From assembly GCA_031291305.1 (NCBI GenBank), contig JARLJH010000048.1:1-64000 (forward strand): a stretch of DNA of 64,000 bases, written 5' to 3'. Shown here piece by piece: positions 46,455-55,217 of the stretch. Made by a program: the position numbers and the translations under genes. The first letter of the stretch is position 1, and every line of letters starts with the position of its first letter. The DNA is from Rhodoferax sp. (GTDB lineage: Bacteria; Pseudomonadota; Gammaproteobacteria; Burkholderiales; Burkholderiaceae_C). A model generated the notes under the pieces. It did no database searches. It was not told the DNA's origin and saw only the letters and a program-made list of their open reading frames with translations.

Positions 46455-48413
46455 TTAGTCCCCCAAGCCCATTTGGATGTAGCCGGTGGGGCACACGTCC
46501 GCGCATATATGGCAACCGATGCACTTGTTGTAGTTGGTGTCCACATAGCGCCCCGTGGTGGATTTGGATTTCGGCACCTTGAATACCGCCACTTGCGGGC
46601 AATACACCACACAGTTGTCACACTCGAAACACAGGCCGCAACTCATGCAACGCTTGGCTTCAGCAACGGCTTGTGCTTCCAACAGGGGCTGCAAGCGTTC
46701 CTGAAAATTGTTTAACGCCTCAGCCGCTGTCAGCGACACCATGCTACGGCGATTGCGCGCCACAAACGGAAAGTGACCCAGAAACAGTTCCTTGTGCGAA
46801 ATCACATAACGGTCTGAGCGATCATCATAGTTATGGATGGCTGCAGTGCTGTTGCAGGTGCCGCGCATCGGTTCACTGGCTTCGGTGAAGGCGTAACCTT
46901 TATCGAGCATTTTGCGTTTCAGATCAAACGCATGGACATCGATCTTCGGGCGTTTTTCCAGCGGCTCGTTTTGCAGGAAGCGGTCAATGCCGTCAGCCGC
47001 AATCGCCCCATGGCCGATCGCCGTGGTCAACAAGTGCGGACGGATGACATCACCACCGACAAAACAGCCAGGCTGTCCTTGTACTTGGTAGTTCTTGTCG
47101 TTGTTGATCGCTCCCTTGCCATTGTTGAACTCTTCGAGTCCCGTGAAATCCACCGCCTGACCAATGGCGGATACGATCAAATCCGCCGGAATGTCTTCTT
47201 CGGTGCCCGCAATGTTCTTGATCTCCAGCCGCCCACTGACGATTTTGGCCTCGCACTGAATGATGCGCAGTGCGGTTGCTCGTCCGGTCTCGTCTCGAAT
47301 CACCCCAATAGGGGCCATACCACCACGAATCGTGATGCCCTCAGACTGCGCATGCTCCACCTCATGGCGGCTGGCCTGCATCTTGTCGACGGCAAAAATG
47401 GATGTCAGGGTCACGTCTGCGCCTTGACGAACAGAAGCCTCTGCAACGTCGTGTGCCAGTTGGCCGCCAATGATGTTCTCCGGGCGTTCAGACTCATGAA
47501 TCTTGTCGATATGGCCCAAGCGGCGAGCCACGGTAGCCACGTCAATCGAGGTGTCACCGCCGCCGACGACGACGATGCGCTTGCCCACGTGGCGCAGGCG
47601 GCCATCGTTAAACGCCTTGAGGAATGCAGTGGCCGTGACGCAATTGGGGGCATCCGCACCGTCCACCGGCAGCGCACGACCGGCTTGGGCACCAAGGCCC
47701 AAAAAGACGGCGTCGAAGTCCGCACGAATTTGCGCCATGGTGATATTGGTGCCAATGCGGCAGTTCATGCGGGTTTCAATACCCAAGTCAAGAATGCGCT
47801 GAATTTCGGCATCCAGAATGTCGCGCGGAGTACGGAAGCCTGGAATGCCGTAACGCATCATGCCGCCTAGCTCAGCACGCTCGTCAAACAGCGTCACGGC
47901 GTGGCCTTTCAGGGCCAGTTGGTAGGCCGCCGACAAGCCAGCAGGCCCACCACCAATCACCGCCACGGATTTGCCGCTTGGCTGTGCGGGTTTGTTGAAT
48001 GCCAGTTTGTTTTGTACTGCGTAGTCGCCCAGAAAGTGCTCAACGCTGTTGATGCCCACAAAATCCTCAACCTGGTTGCGGTTGCAGCCTGACTCGCAGG
48101 GTGCCGGGCAGACACGCCCCATTACCGAGGGAAACGGGTTAGCTTCGGTCAGGCGGCGGAAGGCATATTCCTGCCAATTCATGCCTGCGGGTGGCTTTTC
48201 GATACCCCGCACGATGTTCAGATAACCCCGAATATCTTCACCCGCTGGACAACTTCCCTGGCAGGGTGGGGTGCTTTGGATGTAGGTGGGGCATTTGTGG
48301 GAATGTCCGGCGTCAAAAATCTCTTTTTGCCAGGAGCGCACCTTGTTATCACCGTCTTTGTAGCGACGGAAGTTGAGTGGCTTGACGGTGCTGGTATCTG
48401 CGGACGCTGTCAT
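46455..48413 (-). CDS. dsrL: DsrL, NAD(P)H:acceptor oxidoreductase
   Basis: 652 aa iron-sulfur flavoprotein related to GltD. Order: N-terminal Fe-S region (CQGSCP, CPAPCESGCN), FAD-binding GGGPAGLSAAYQLAL, NAD(P)-binding VVGGGDTSIDVA, second FAD site and a C-terminal ferredoxin domain (CGLCFECDNCVVYCP, CIGCHICADVCP). In sulfur oxidisers DsrL takes electrons from DsrAB to NAD+. The C-terminal ferredoxin fits the oxidative DsrL type. This gene and dsrEFH mark the operon as oxidative. Confidence 0.95.
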   Translation of the reverse strand: MTASADTSTVKPLNFRRYKDGDNKVRSWQKEIFDAGHSHKCPTYIQSTPPCQGSCPAGEDIRGYLNIVRGIEKPPAGMNWQEYAFRRLTEANPFPSVMGRVCPAPCESGCNRNQVEDFVGINSVEHFLGDYAVQNKLAFNKPAQPSGKSVAVIGGGPAGLSAAYQLALKGHAVTLFDERAELGGMMRYGIPGFRTPRDILDAEIQRILDLGIETRMNCRIGTNITMAQIRADFDAVFLGLGAQAGRALPVDGADAPNCVTATAFLKAFNDGRLRHVGKRIVVVGGGDTSIDVATVARRLGHIDKIHESERPENIIGGQLAHDVAEASVRQGADVTLTSIFAVDKMQASRHEVEHAQSEGITIRGGMAPIGVIRDETGRATALRIIQCEAKIVSGRLEIKNIAGTEEDIPADLIVSAIGQAVDFTGLEEFNNGKGAINNDKNYQVQGQPGCFVGGDVIRPHLLTTAIGHGAIAADGIDRFLQNEPLEKRPKIDVHAFDLKRKMLDKGYAFTEASEPMRGTCNSTAAIHNYDDRSDRYVISHKELFLGHFPFVARNRRSMVSLTAAEALNNFQERLQPLLEAQAVAEAKRCMSCGLCFECDNCVVYCPQVAVFKVPKSKSTTGRYVDTNYNKCIGCHICADVCPTGYIQMGLGD

Positions 48414-48457
48414 TACTTTGTCTCCTGAAATTGGTAGTCGCAGCTAAGGGGGTAGGG

Positions 48458-49951
48458 CTACTTGTCCCCTAATCGGATGGCCTTGCTGACCAACTGGTGA
48501 ACGCCACCCACCATGCTCATATCAAAGCCGTAGTAGGGCAGCACTTTGGTGAATTGAGCCTTGCAAATGGCGCAAATGGTGGCCATGAAATTCACGCCGT
48601 GATCGTCCACGACATGTTTGAGTGCTTCCATGCGTGGCAAGGCTCCCTTGACACGCACTTCCATCAAATCATCAGTGAGTACGCCGCCGCCGCCGCCGCA
48701 GCAAAACGTGCTCTCATGGATGGTTTCAGGCGCCATATCAAGAAAATTGTTGGCCACGGCCGTGATGATGCGACGCGGAATCACGAACTGCCCGCCAGGC
48801 ATATTGCCCATGCGCGAGGCGCGGGCGACGTTGCAGGAGTCGTGGAAGGTAATGATGCGGTTGTCGTTTTGCTCTTTGTCGAACTTCAGTGCACCACGCT
48901 GGATCAGGTCGTCGGTCAATTCGCAAATGTGTTGTGGAATGGGATAGCGCTGGTCCAGATAGTCGAAGGGGCCGATCAGCGTGTTCCAGAAGCTGTAGGC
49001 CACACGCCAGGCGTGTCCGCACTCACCAACCACGATACGCTTGACACCCAGTTCCAACGCCGCATCGCGGATGCGCATGGAGTTCTTGCGCATGTGTTCG
49101 TAGTTACCAATGAACAGGCCAAAATTTCCGGCTTCCGATGCATATGAACTGAGTGTCCAGCTGATTCCGGCGGCATGGAAGACCTTGGCATAACCGATCA
49201 GGCTCTCCACATGCGGCTCAGAAAAAAAATCCGCCGAAGGAGTGATCAGGAGGACTTCCGCGCCCTTGACGTCGAGAGGGAATTTCACATCAATGCCCGT
49301 GTCGTCCTTGGTGTCTTCCTCCAGACCTTCCAGCGTATTGGCCAGGGCAGGCTCGGGAATGCCCAGGTTGTTGCCGATGCGTTGCAACTTCCCAATAATT
49401 TCGTTGGCGTATTTTTGGCCCATGCCAATTGAAGCCATGATCTCGCGTGCCGCCATGGTGACTTCGGCGGTATCAATGCCGTAGGGGCAGAATACCGAGC
49501 AGCGGCGGCACTCAGAGCACTGATAGAAATAGCTGTACCACTCGTCGAGGACTTCACGCGTCAGGTCAACAGCACCGACAAGTTGGGGAAAATACTTGCC
49601 TGCTACCGTAAAGTAGCGTCGATAGATTTTTCGCATCAAATCTTGACGCGCGACAGGCATGTTTTTGGGATCAGCGGTGCCCAGGAAGTAGTGACATTTG
49701 TCAGAGCAGGCGCCGCAATGCACGCAGGCATCCATATAGACTTGCAAAGAGCGATATTTACCCAGCATCTCGCCCATTTTTGCAATGGCTTTTTCTTGCC
49801 AGTTGTCAACCAGCTCTTCTGGGAAACCCATTGCCTTCTGAATGGGGGCCGATGCCACAAACGACCTGACGTGTGACATCGCCCCAACCTGTATCAGTGG
49901 AATGACAGGGTAGCTTTTCAGCGTTGGGGTTTCGAATTTTGCGGTTGCCAT
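48458..49951 (-). CDS. dsrK: DsrK, HdrD-like catalytic subunit
   Basis: 497 aa cytoplasmic Fe-S protein. Two [4Fe-4S] groups (CVHCGACSDKCH, CSECRRCSVFCPYG) precede two CCG-type regions (FHDSCNVAR, TFCCGGGGG and ICAICKAQF) that bind the unusual catalytic [4Fe-4S] cluster. It is thought to act on the DsrC trisulfide or disulfide in the DsrMKJOP complex. It is encoded just after dsrM. Confidence 0.95.
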   Translation of the reverse strand: MATAKFETPTLKSYPVIPLIQVGAMSHVRSFVASAPIQKAMGFPEELVDNWQEKAIAKMGEMLGKYRSLQVYMDACVHCGACSDKCHYFLGTADPKNMPVARQDLMRKIYRRYFTVAGKYFPQLVGAVDLTREVLDEWYSYFYQCSECRRCSVFCPYGIDTAEVTMAAREIMASIGMGQKYANEIIGKLQRIGNNLGIPEPALANTLEGLEEDTKDDTGIDVKFPLDVKGAEVLLITPSADFFSEPHVESLIGYAKVFHAAGISWTLSSYASEAGNFGLFIGNYEHMRKNSMRIRDAALELGVKRIVVGECGHAWRVAYSFWNTLIGPFDYLDQRYPIPQHICELTDDLIQRGALKFDKEQNDNRIITFHDSCNVARASRMGNMPGGQFVIPRRIITAVANNFLDMAPETIHESTFCCGGGGGVLTDDLMEVRVKGALPRMEALKHVVDDHGVNFMATICAICKAQFTKVLPYYGFDMSMVGGVHQLVSKAIRLGDK

Positions 49952-49966
49952 GGTAGATACAGGTGC

Positions 49967-50701
49967 TCAGGGACGTTTGTCGAGTGCTGCTGCCCATGCA
50001 GAGATATGCCGAACTTCACGGGGGTTGTCGGTTTGATTGCGCGTTGGGCTAAAAAACAGTCCAGGTGCGTGCAGTAGCTTGCTCATCGGAAAAATGATCA
50101 TCAGCACAGCCACCAATCCCAGATGAACCAGCAAAATGGGGTCTTCCGGTAGCGGTTGCCAGTCAAAGCGCAGCAGGCCCAACATGAAGATCTTGACGGC
50201 GACGATGTCTGTATGAGCGACGAAACGCATCATGAGTCCAGAGGAGCCGATCAGCATCAGCAGTACCAGGTGCAAGTGATCTGACGGAGTGGAGATGTAT
50301 CGCACCCGATCAACCAGCCAACGGCGGGCCCATAAACCAGCCAGCGCCGCCACCATGACAAATCCGGCGTAGGTTCCAAAGGGTTGTATCAGAACGACTG
50401 GCAGCCACACCGGATTTTGGACGTAGCGCAGGTGTCGCAGCAACACCAGCACCAAGGTGAAGTGAAAGGCCCAGCCAAAAATCCAGGTCCATTTACTGGA
50501 CTTGAACAAGCTTTCAAAATAGACAACTTCCCGAACCAAGCGCCAATAGACACCGCTTTGTGTAATGGGGGCCGGCGTTGTGGGGATTTTCAACGGGGCT
50601 GGACTGACCACATAACGGCGAATTTTGTTGCCTATGCCTGCAACCAGTACGACAGCAGCAACATTGAACAAGACTGCGGAAAAGATGGACAACATCGACA
50701 T
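49967..50701 (-). CDS. dsrM: DsrM, cytochrome b subunit
   Basis: 244 aa membrane protein of the NarI/HdrE type with five to six helices. Histidines within helices (FHFTLVLVLLRHLRY, LLVHLGLVAVLM) are candidate haem b ligands. It connects DsrK to the quinone pool. About 15 nt separate it from dsrK. Confidence 0.93.
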   Translation of the reverse strand: MSMLSIFSAVLFNVAAVVLVAGIGNKIRRYVVSPAPLKIPTTPAPITQSGVYWRLVREVVYFESLFKSSKWTWIFGWAFHFTLVLVLLRHLRYVQNPVWLPVVLIQPFGTYAGFVMVAALAGLWARRWLVDRVRYISTPSDHLHLVLLMLIGSSGLMMRFVAHTDIVAVKIFMLGLLRFDWQPLPEDPILLVHLGLVAVLMIIFPMSKLLHAPGLFFSPTRNQTDNPREVRHISAWAAALDKRP

Positions 50702-50758
50702 GGCAAAACCAGTGCTTACTCAGCGAATGATCAGGGAAGTGATGCGGCGCTAGATGCT

Positions 50759-51091
50759 TTAGATGCACCCAGTCGGCTTGGGCAAGCCGGCGATCTTGCA
50801 GGCTTGCTTGGCTGGGCCGTAGGGGAACAGGTCATACAGATATTTACTGTTGCCCTTTTCCTCGCCAAACTGCTTGCCGATGGCCTTGGTTAACACACGC
50901 ACGGCCGGAGCGATCTGGTATTCGTTGTAGTACTCACGCAGGAAATTGATCACCTCCCAGTGGTTGTCGGTCAAAGCAACCTTTTCTTCTTCAGCCAGGT
51001 GCTCTGCGGCATCCGTTGTCCATTCAGCCAGATTCAGCAGATAGCCTTCTTCATCTGTATCGTATGTTTTGCCGTTGATTTCAAAGCTCAT
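50759..51091 (-). CDS. dsrC: DsrC, sulfur-carrier protein
   Basis: 110 aa. The central sulfur carrier: it holds persulfide or trisulfide on its flexible C-terminal arm between DsrEFH, DsrAB and DsrK. Both functional cysteines are present, Cys98 (QACKIAG) and the penultimate Cys109 (PTGCI), with the canonical spacing of ten residues. GGAG lies 6 nt before the ATG. It is the only one of three DsrC-family sequences in the window with both cysteines. Confidence 0.97.
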   Translation of the reverse strand: MSFEINGKTYDTDEEGYLLNLAEWTTDAAEHLAEEEKVALTDNHWEVINFLREYYNEYQIAPAVRVLTKAIGKQFGEEKGNSKYLYDLFPYGPAKQACKIAGLPKPTGCI

Positions 51092-51135
51092 AAGGTTCTC
51101 CAGTAAAAGTGAAAGGTAACTGTCTATCTGGTCAT

Positions 51136-51435
51136 TCAAAGCCAGGAATGTGAGGTGCTGTATTGCACGGTCAGATCAACAAAACCACCGTAGTCCACCA
51201 GCGTGATGCCATTCATCAGCTTGGGCGTCACGCCACGGGCATCCATGTCAGGTTGCAGCGCATAAAACTTGATGGAGGCGCTGGCCTGGCGGACGTCGGC
51301 CTCAATGGTGGAACCCTGGGTTGCGCCATAGACACCGTCTTCGATCAGCAGCACGGCGCTACCGGGCTGTGCCATAGCCAGACAGCTCTTCAAAGTGCTG
51401 GTCTGAAAGGGCGATTTGTTCACAATATGCAACAT
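51136..51435 (-). CDS. dsrH: DsrH (TusB-like)
   Basis: 99 aa member of the DsrEFH/TusBCD hexamer that relays sulfur to DsrC. Cys18 in LKSCLAMA is near the position of the cysteine noted in A. vinosum DsrH. The order dsrE-dsrF-dsrH-dsrC is canonical. Confidence 0.93.
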   Translation of the reverse strand: MLHIVNKSPFQTSTLKSCLAMAQPGSAVLLIEDGVYGATQGSTIEADVRQASASIKFYALQPDMDARGVTPKLMNGITLVDYGGFVDLTVQYSTSHSWL

Positions 51436-51463
51436 CGTCTGTTTCCTTGATAGGCAGCGTTGA

Positions 51464-51859
51464 TCAGAAACTCAGAATCACATCCTGCTCGGCCATCAGC
51501 TGCCCCATTGCCTGGGAGTCAAGCACCTCGACAGGTACCAGCAAGTCCTTTTCAGACAGGCCACGTTGCGCCAGGGATGCCTGGTCAACATACAGTTTTT
51601 CAATGTCGTAGCCGTCGAGCGCTCGGTAGGATGGCGAAAAGTTCTTGATGCCGATATCTTTGGTTTGCTGCCCCTTGACCAGCTCATAAACACCGTCGTC
51701 CATGAACACCAGGCTGACATCCTGGTCGAAGGTCGCGGTGATCAGCACCACCTCCAGGCTTTCGAGCGCGTAGATGGTGCCGTAGGGGGCCTTGCGGTTG
51801 ACAAACATGAACTTCTTCACTTTCGGACCGCTGGCCGGGGTTGCTTGCTGTTCGCTCAT
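51464..51859 (-). CDS. dsrF: DsrF (TusC-like)
   Basis: 131 aa. Structural partner in the DsrEFH complex, with no catalytic cysteine, as in the family. Stretches FVNRKAPYGTIYALESLEV and VSLVFMDDGVYELVKGQ are characteristic. The ATG chosen (MSEQQA) drops ten unlikely N-terminal residues. Confidence 0.92.
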   Translation of the reverse strand: MSEQQATPASGPKVKKFMFVNRKAPYGTIYALESLEVVLITATFDQDVSLVFMDDGVYELVKGQQTKDIGIKNFSPSYRALDGYDIEKLYVDQASLAQRGLSEKDLLVPVEVLDSQAMGQLMAEQDVILSF

Positions 51860-51878
51860 TTGCGTATGTCTTTCTCGA

Positions 51879-52238
51879 TTAGTCGCCAAATGTGATCAGT
51901 CGATCCGCCTTGATGCCGCTATCGACCAGCTGGCCCAAACCGGAGATGCGAAAGCCCGGTGCCAGCACCTCTTCCTTGATGCCACGGCGCAAGGCCGCAG
52001 CCACACAAACCACCAGATCCACCTTGTGCTCTGCTGCCATGGCCGACCAGCGATTCACCACATGGCGGTCATCCTGTGGCGGCTCGGTCAATCGGGTCGC
52101 GTTATTGACACCATCATGGTAGAAAAAGACACGCTGAATTTCATGGCCCTTGGCCAGTGCGGCGACCACAAACTGGTAAGCGCTGTCCGATGCCTGGTGC
52201 GTGTAAGGGCCTTCACTGACAAGTAAGCCGAATTTCAT
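51879..52238 (-). CDS. dsrE: DsrE (TusD-like)
   Basis: 119 aa. The sulfur-binding subunit of DsrEFH, with the active Cys78 in DLVVCVAAALRRG, matching Cys78 of A. vinosum DsrE. It accepts sulfur from TusA and passes it to DsrC. Confidence 0.94.
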   Translation of the reverse strand: MKFGLLVSEGPYTHQASDSAYQFVVAALAKGHEIQRVFFYHDGVNNATRLTEPPQDDRHVVNRWSAMAAEHKVDLVVCVAAALRRGIKEEVLAPGFRISGLGQLVDSGIKADRLITFGD

Positions 52239-52261
52239 GGTTGTGTGGGCTCCGGGGTGGG

Positions 52262-53332
52262 TCAGAAACGAATGTGGGTCGATGCATTCAAACTCGAACG
52301 CGAACCACGCCAGTCGTCGATCAGGTACTTGGTAAACGGCAGGTCACACTTCTCAAAGAACGCGGGCCAGCCAATGCGTTCGATCCAGTCGGACACGCGC
52401 TCCCAGGACCGTGCGTCCTCCTTGTAGGTGTAGAGAATTTTCTTCACCATGGCGGACACTTCTGGCCAGCGTGGTGGGTTGTTGGGCAGGCCCGATGCCA
52501 CCATCTTCATGAAGGTAGGTTTGCCTCGTGCGTTGGAATTCTTGCCACCCACCCAGATCGCCAGCTTGCTGTGCTCGGGGTCGTTGATTTGCATGGGCGG
52601 GCAAGGTGGGTAGCAGGCTCCGCAGCACATGCATTTGGCTTCATCAATTTCAAGCGATGGTTTGCCATTGACCATCGCGGGGCGAATGGCGGCCACGGGG
52701 CAACGTGCCACCACGGTGGGGCGTTCGCACATGTTGGCCACCAGGTCATGGTTGATCTTGGGTGGCTTGGTGTGCTGGATGATGATGGCAATGTCGGCCT
52801 GACCACCGCAATTGATTTCGCAGCAGGACGTGGACAGGTGCACGCGGTTGGGCATTTCTTCCTTGATGAACTCTGCGTGCAGGTCGTCCATCAACGCTTT
52901 CACTGCGCCCGAGGCGTCGGTACCTGGAATGTCGCAGTGCAGCCAGCCTTGGGTGTGCGCAATGGACGATACCGAATTGCCGGTGCCGCCGACGGGGAAA
53001 CCGTTTGTTGTCAGGGCTTCCACCAGTGGTGCCACCCGAGCGGGGTCGGCCACCATGTATTCGATATTGCTGCGAATTGTGAAGCGCACATGGCCATCGG
53101 CATAGGTGTCCGCAATATCGCATAGCTTGCGAATCGTGAACACGTCCATTTGCCGTTGCGTGCCAGCACGAACCGTCCAGATTTCGTCACCGGAGTGGGC
53201 GATGTGGTGCAATACACCCGGTCGTGGCCGGTCGTGGTATTTCCAGTTGCCATAGTTCTTCTTCATCAGCGGGTGCAGAAACTGCTTGTTGTCTGGTACG
53301 CCACTCTCAACGGGGGTGCGCAAAGTTGCCAT
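52262..53332 (-). CDS. dsrB: Dissimilatory sulfite reductase beta subunit DsrB
   Basis: 356 aa. With DsrA it forms the sirohaem reverse sulfite reductase that oxidises DsrC-bound sulfur to sulfite. The sirohaem-[4Fe-4S] region contains TSCCEINCGG, and the ferredoxin domain CMCCGACYPPCPPM lies near residue 240. It follows dsrA by about 33 nt. Confidence 0.97.
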   Translation of the reverse strand: MATLRTPVESGVPDNKQFLHPLMKKNYGNWKYHDRPRPGVLHHIAHSGDEIWTVRAGTQRQMDVFTIRKLCDIADTYADGHVRFTIRSNIEYMVADPARVAPLVEALTTNGFPVGGTGNSVSSIAHTQGWLHCDIPGTDASGAVKALMDDLHAEFIKEEMPNRVHLSTSCCEINCGGQADIAIIIQHTKPPKINHDLVANMCERPTVVARCPVAAIRPAMVNGKPSLEIDEAKCMCCGACYPPCPPMQINDPEHSKLAIWVGGKNSNARGKPTFMKMVASGLPNNPPRWPEVSAMVKKILYTYKEDARSWERVSDWIERIGWPAFFEKCDLPFTKYLIDDWRGSRSSLNASTHIRF

Positions 53333-53365
53333 GTTGATCTTCCTTTGTTCTTGAAGGTTGGGGTT

Positions 53366-54646
53366 TCAGGCCGCTGCTTTGCGAGCGTTGAGCTTGGCCA
53401 CTTCATCGTCCCAGCCATCGGTGCGGACATACGGATTGGTGCGGGGGGTAGAAACCATGTTGGGATCGATCTCCAGACCAATTCCTTCCAGGAAGTTGAT
53501 CAGGCCAATGCGTTCGATCATTTCGCCGGTGCGCTCGTGCTCCAGCGCGTTTTCGGCAAAGAAGTCGATGGACTTCTGCGCCAAATCCACCAGGGCTTCG
53601 TAATCTTCATCTGACGCCATGGGCATGAACGGAATCACCACCGTACCCATCAGGTCACCGATTTTGAGGGTGCGCTTGCCGCCCATCAACACTGTCACCC
53701 CCTTGTCCGTGCCGGTTGCCAGTGCACCGGTCATGACGTTGATGCAATGCATGCAGCGCACACAGTTGCCGTTGTCGATTTCAAGGGCCTGGGTGTCGTT
53801 GATCGCCACACTGGAAGTCTTGGCACCGGTTCCGACATCCTTGATTTCTTTCAGCATGATGGCCTTGGTTGGGCAGCGGCTGACCACATCGTTCACCAGT
53901 TCGGTCATGCCGTGCTTGGCAAGCCACTTCTTGGCCATGGCTTCGTCGGTGCGGATGTTGTCACGCCAGGTGCCAATCACCGCCATATCCGCACGCTGAA
54001 TGGAATTCATGCAGTCGTTGGGGCAGCCTGAGAACTTGAACTTGAACTTGTAAGGCAACGCCGGGCGGTGCATGTCATCCAGGAACGTGTTGACGACTTG
54101 GCGGTGTGCACGCGCCTCGTCAAAGCACGACTGCTCGCAGCGCGCAGCGCCCACACACGACATCGAGGTGCGCACCGCCGGCCCGGCACCGCCCAAGTCA
54201 AAACCCAGCTCGTTGAGTTCATCGAACGCACCTTGCACATTGGCGGTGCTGGCGCCCTGGAACATGATGTCGCCCGACTGGCCGTGAAACGCGATCAGGC
54301 CCGAGCCGTGCTTTTCCCAGATGTCGCACATTTTGCGCAACACCGCGGTGTCGTAGTGCATGCCAGCAGGCGGCTGGATGCGCAGCGTGTGGAACTCTTT
54401 AGAAGCAGGAAACATCTCGGCCACCTCGGAAAAGCGCGGAATCACGCCGCCGCCGTAACCAAATACGCCCACCGTCCCGCCCTTCCAATAGCCCTTGCGG
54501 GTTTTGTAGGAGTGCTCCAGCTGACCCATCAGGTCTGTCATGTAGTCATTGTCTTTGGCCAGACGTTTCAAACCCGTCACGAAGCTGGGCCATGGACCGC
54601 TTTCGAGCTGATCCAGCATGGGGGTGTCATGGGGTTGTTTGCTCAC
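53366..54646 (-). CDS. dsrA: Dissimilatory sulfite reductase alpha subunit DsrA
   Basis: 426 aa. The sirohaem/Fe-S cysteines lie in CVGAARC (C-x5-C) and SGCPNDC (C-x3-C), followed by a ferredoxin domain (NCVRCMHCINVM). The start is GTG with AGGAGA about 6 nt upstream. It is the first gene of the fifteen-gene dsr operon. The presence of dsrEFH and dsrL downstream points to the oxidative enzyme rather than a sulfate reducer's. Confidence 0.97.
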   Translation of the reverse strand: MSKQPHDTPMLDQLESGPWPSFVTGLKRLAKDNDYMTDLMGQLEHSYKTRKGYWKGGTVGVFGYGGGVIPRFSEVAEMFPASKEFHTLRIQPPAGMHYDTAVLRKMCDIWEKHGSGLIAFHGQSGDIMFQGASTANVQGAFDELNELGFDLGGAGPAVRTSMSCVGAARCEQSCFDEARAHRQVVNTFLDDMHRPALPYKFKFKFSGCPNDCMNSIQRADMAVIGTWRDNIRTDEAMAKKWLAKHGMTELVNDVVSRCPTKAIMLKEIKDVGTGAKTSSVAINDTQALEIDNGNCVRCMHCINVMTGALATGTDKGVTVLMGGKRTLKIGDLMGTVVIPFMPMASDEDYEALVDLAQKSIDFFAENALEHERTGEMIERIGLINFLEGIGLEIDPNMVSTPRTNPYVRTDGWDDEVAKLNARKAAA

Positions 54647-54959
54647 GGCGAATCTCCTGTCAGGTGCGAATATGAGACGTTGATGGGACGAACTAGCTGT
54701 CGCACTTCGGCGAACTTGTCAGCATGAACTCGTCAGCATTTCTTACGCGATGAATAGTACGGTTCGCTATGGGCTGGCTGCTATCACCCTCGTTGAGTAG
54801 ATGAGGCTACCCATTCGGTATATGCCCGCTTACCCGAGCCGGTGATAGACGTGATGCGCGCAATTGCGCCAAATAGGACATGTTGCGGCAACTAGCCCAT
54901 TCCCCGAGTTGGAGCGTGGGTGAGGGTTGCGTCCATGACCACCAAGAAATGCAGACCTT
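54647..54959. other. dsrA / accessory-operon divergent promoter region
   Basis: No gene seen. It carries the shared sulfur-promoter element (below), plus a further GCTATCACCCTCG near 54780 that forms an inverted partner to the element's GGTGATAGAC, so two regulator sites may face each other. Confidence 0.6.
54807..54850 (-). promoter_or_regulatory. Shared sulfur-promoter element, dsrA copy
   Basis: Read on the minus strand: GTCTATCACC-N5-GGGTAA-N17-GGGTAG, with exactly the same spacings as the soeA and tusA copies. It points toward dsrA and ends about 160 nt before its GTG. Confidence 0.8.
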
Positions 54960-55217
54960 ATGTTCAGTGTCATACCCCTAGATAAATTTGTCTCCCCGCT
55001 CGGGGGGCAGGTGATAGAGCTCCAGCAACTTGACTACGATGCCGGTGGCATGAGCTTGTTGCGCACGCGTATCCGTGAGAACAGTCGGTTTACTGTTTTT
55101 GAGGTGGATCCGCTGATTGCCAGGCAGTGGGGTGAAGCTTTGCTGCGCTGGGCGCAGGCACAACCCGAGACGCAAGCGACTACTTCGGCGCCCACGCCCA
55201 CGCCCACGCTGCCATGA
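54960..55217 (+). CDS. Small hypothetical protein, first gene of the dsr-divergent operon
   Basis: 85 aa, unrecognised. The central region is compact (GGMSLLRTRIRENSRFTVFEVD, in two parts around residues 29-50), followed by QWGEALLRWAQAQ and a Thr/Pro-rich low-complexity end (PTPTPTLP). Its stop overlaps the start of the Cmx6-like gene by 4 nt (ATGA), so the two are translationally coupled, which supports that both are real. The function is unknown. Confidence 0.7.
   Translation: MFSVIPLDKFVSPLGGQVIELQQLDYDAGGMSLLRTRIRENSRFTVFEVDPLIARQWGEALLRWAQAQPETQATTSAPTPTPTLP

Noticed and set aside
41030-54646. The dsr operon as that of a sulfate reducer
   Set aside because: dsrEFH, dsrL with its C-terminal ferredoxin and dsrN/dsrR, together with soeABC and the Calvin cycle, mark the oxidative direction; dsrD is absent.
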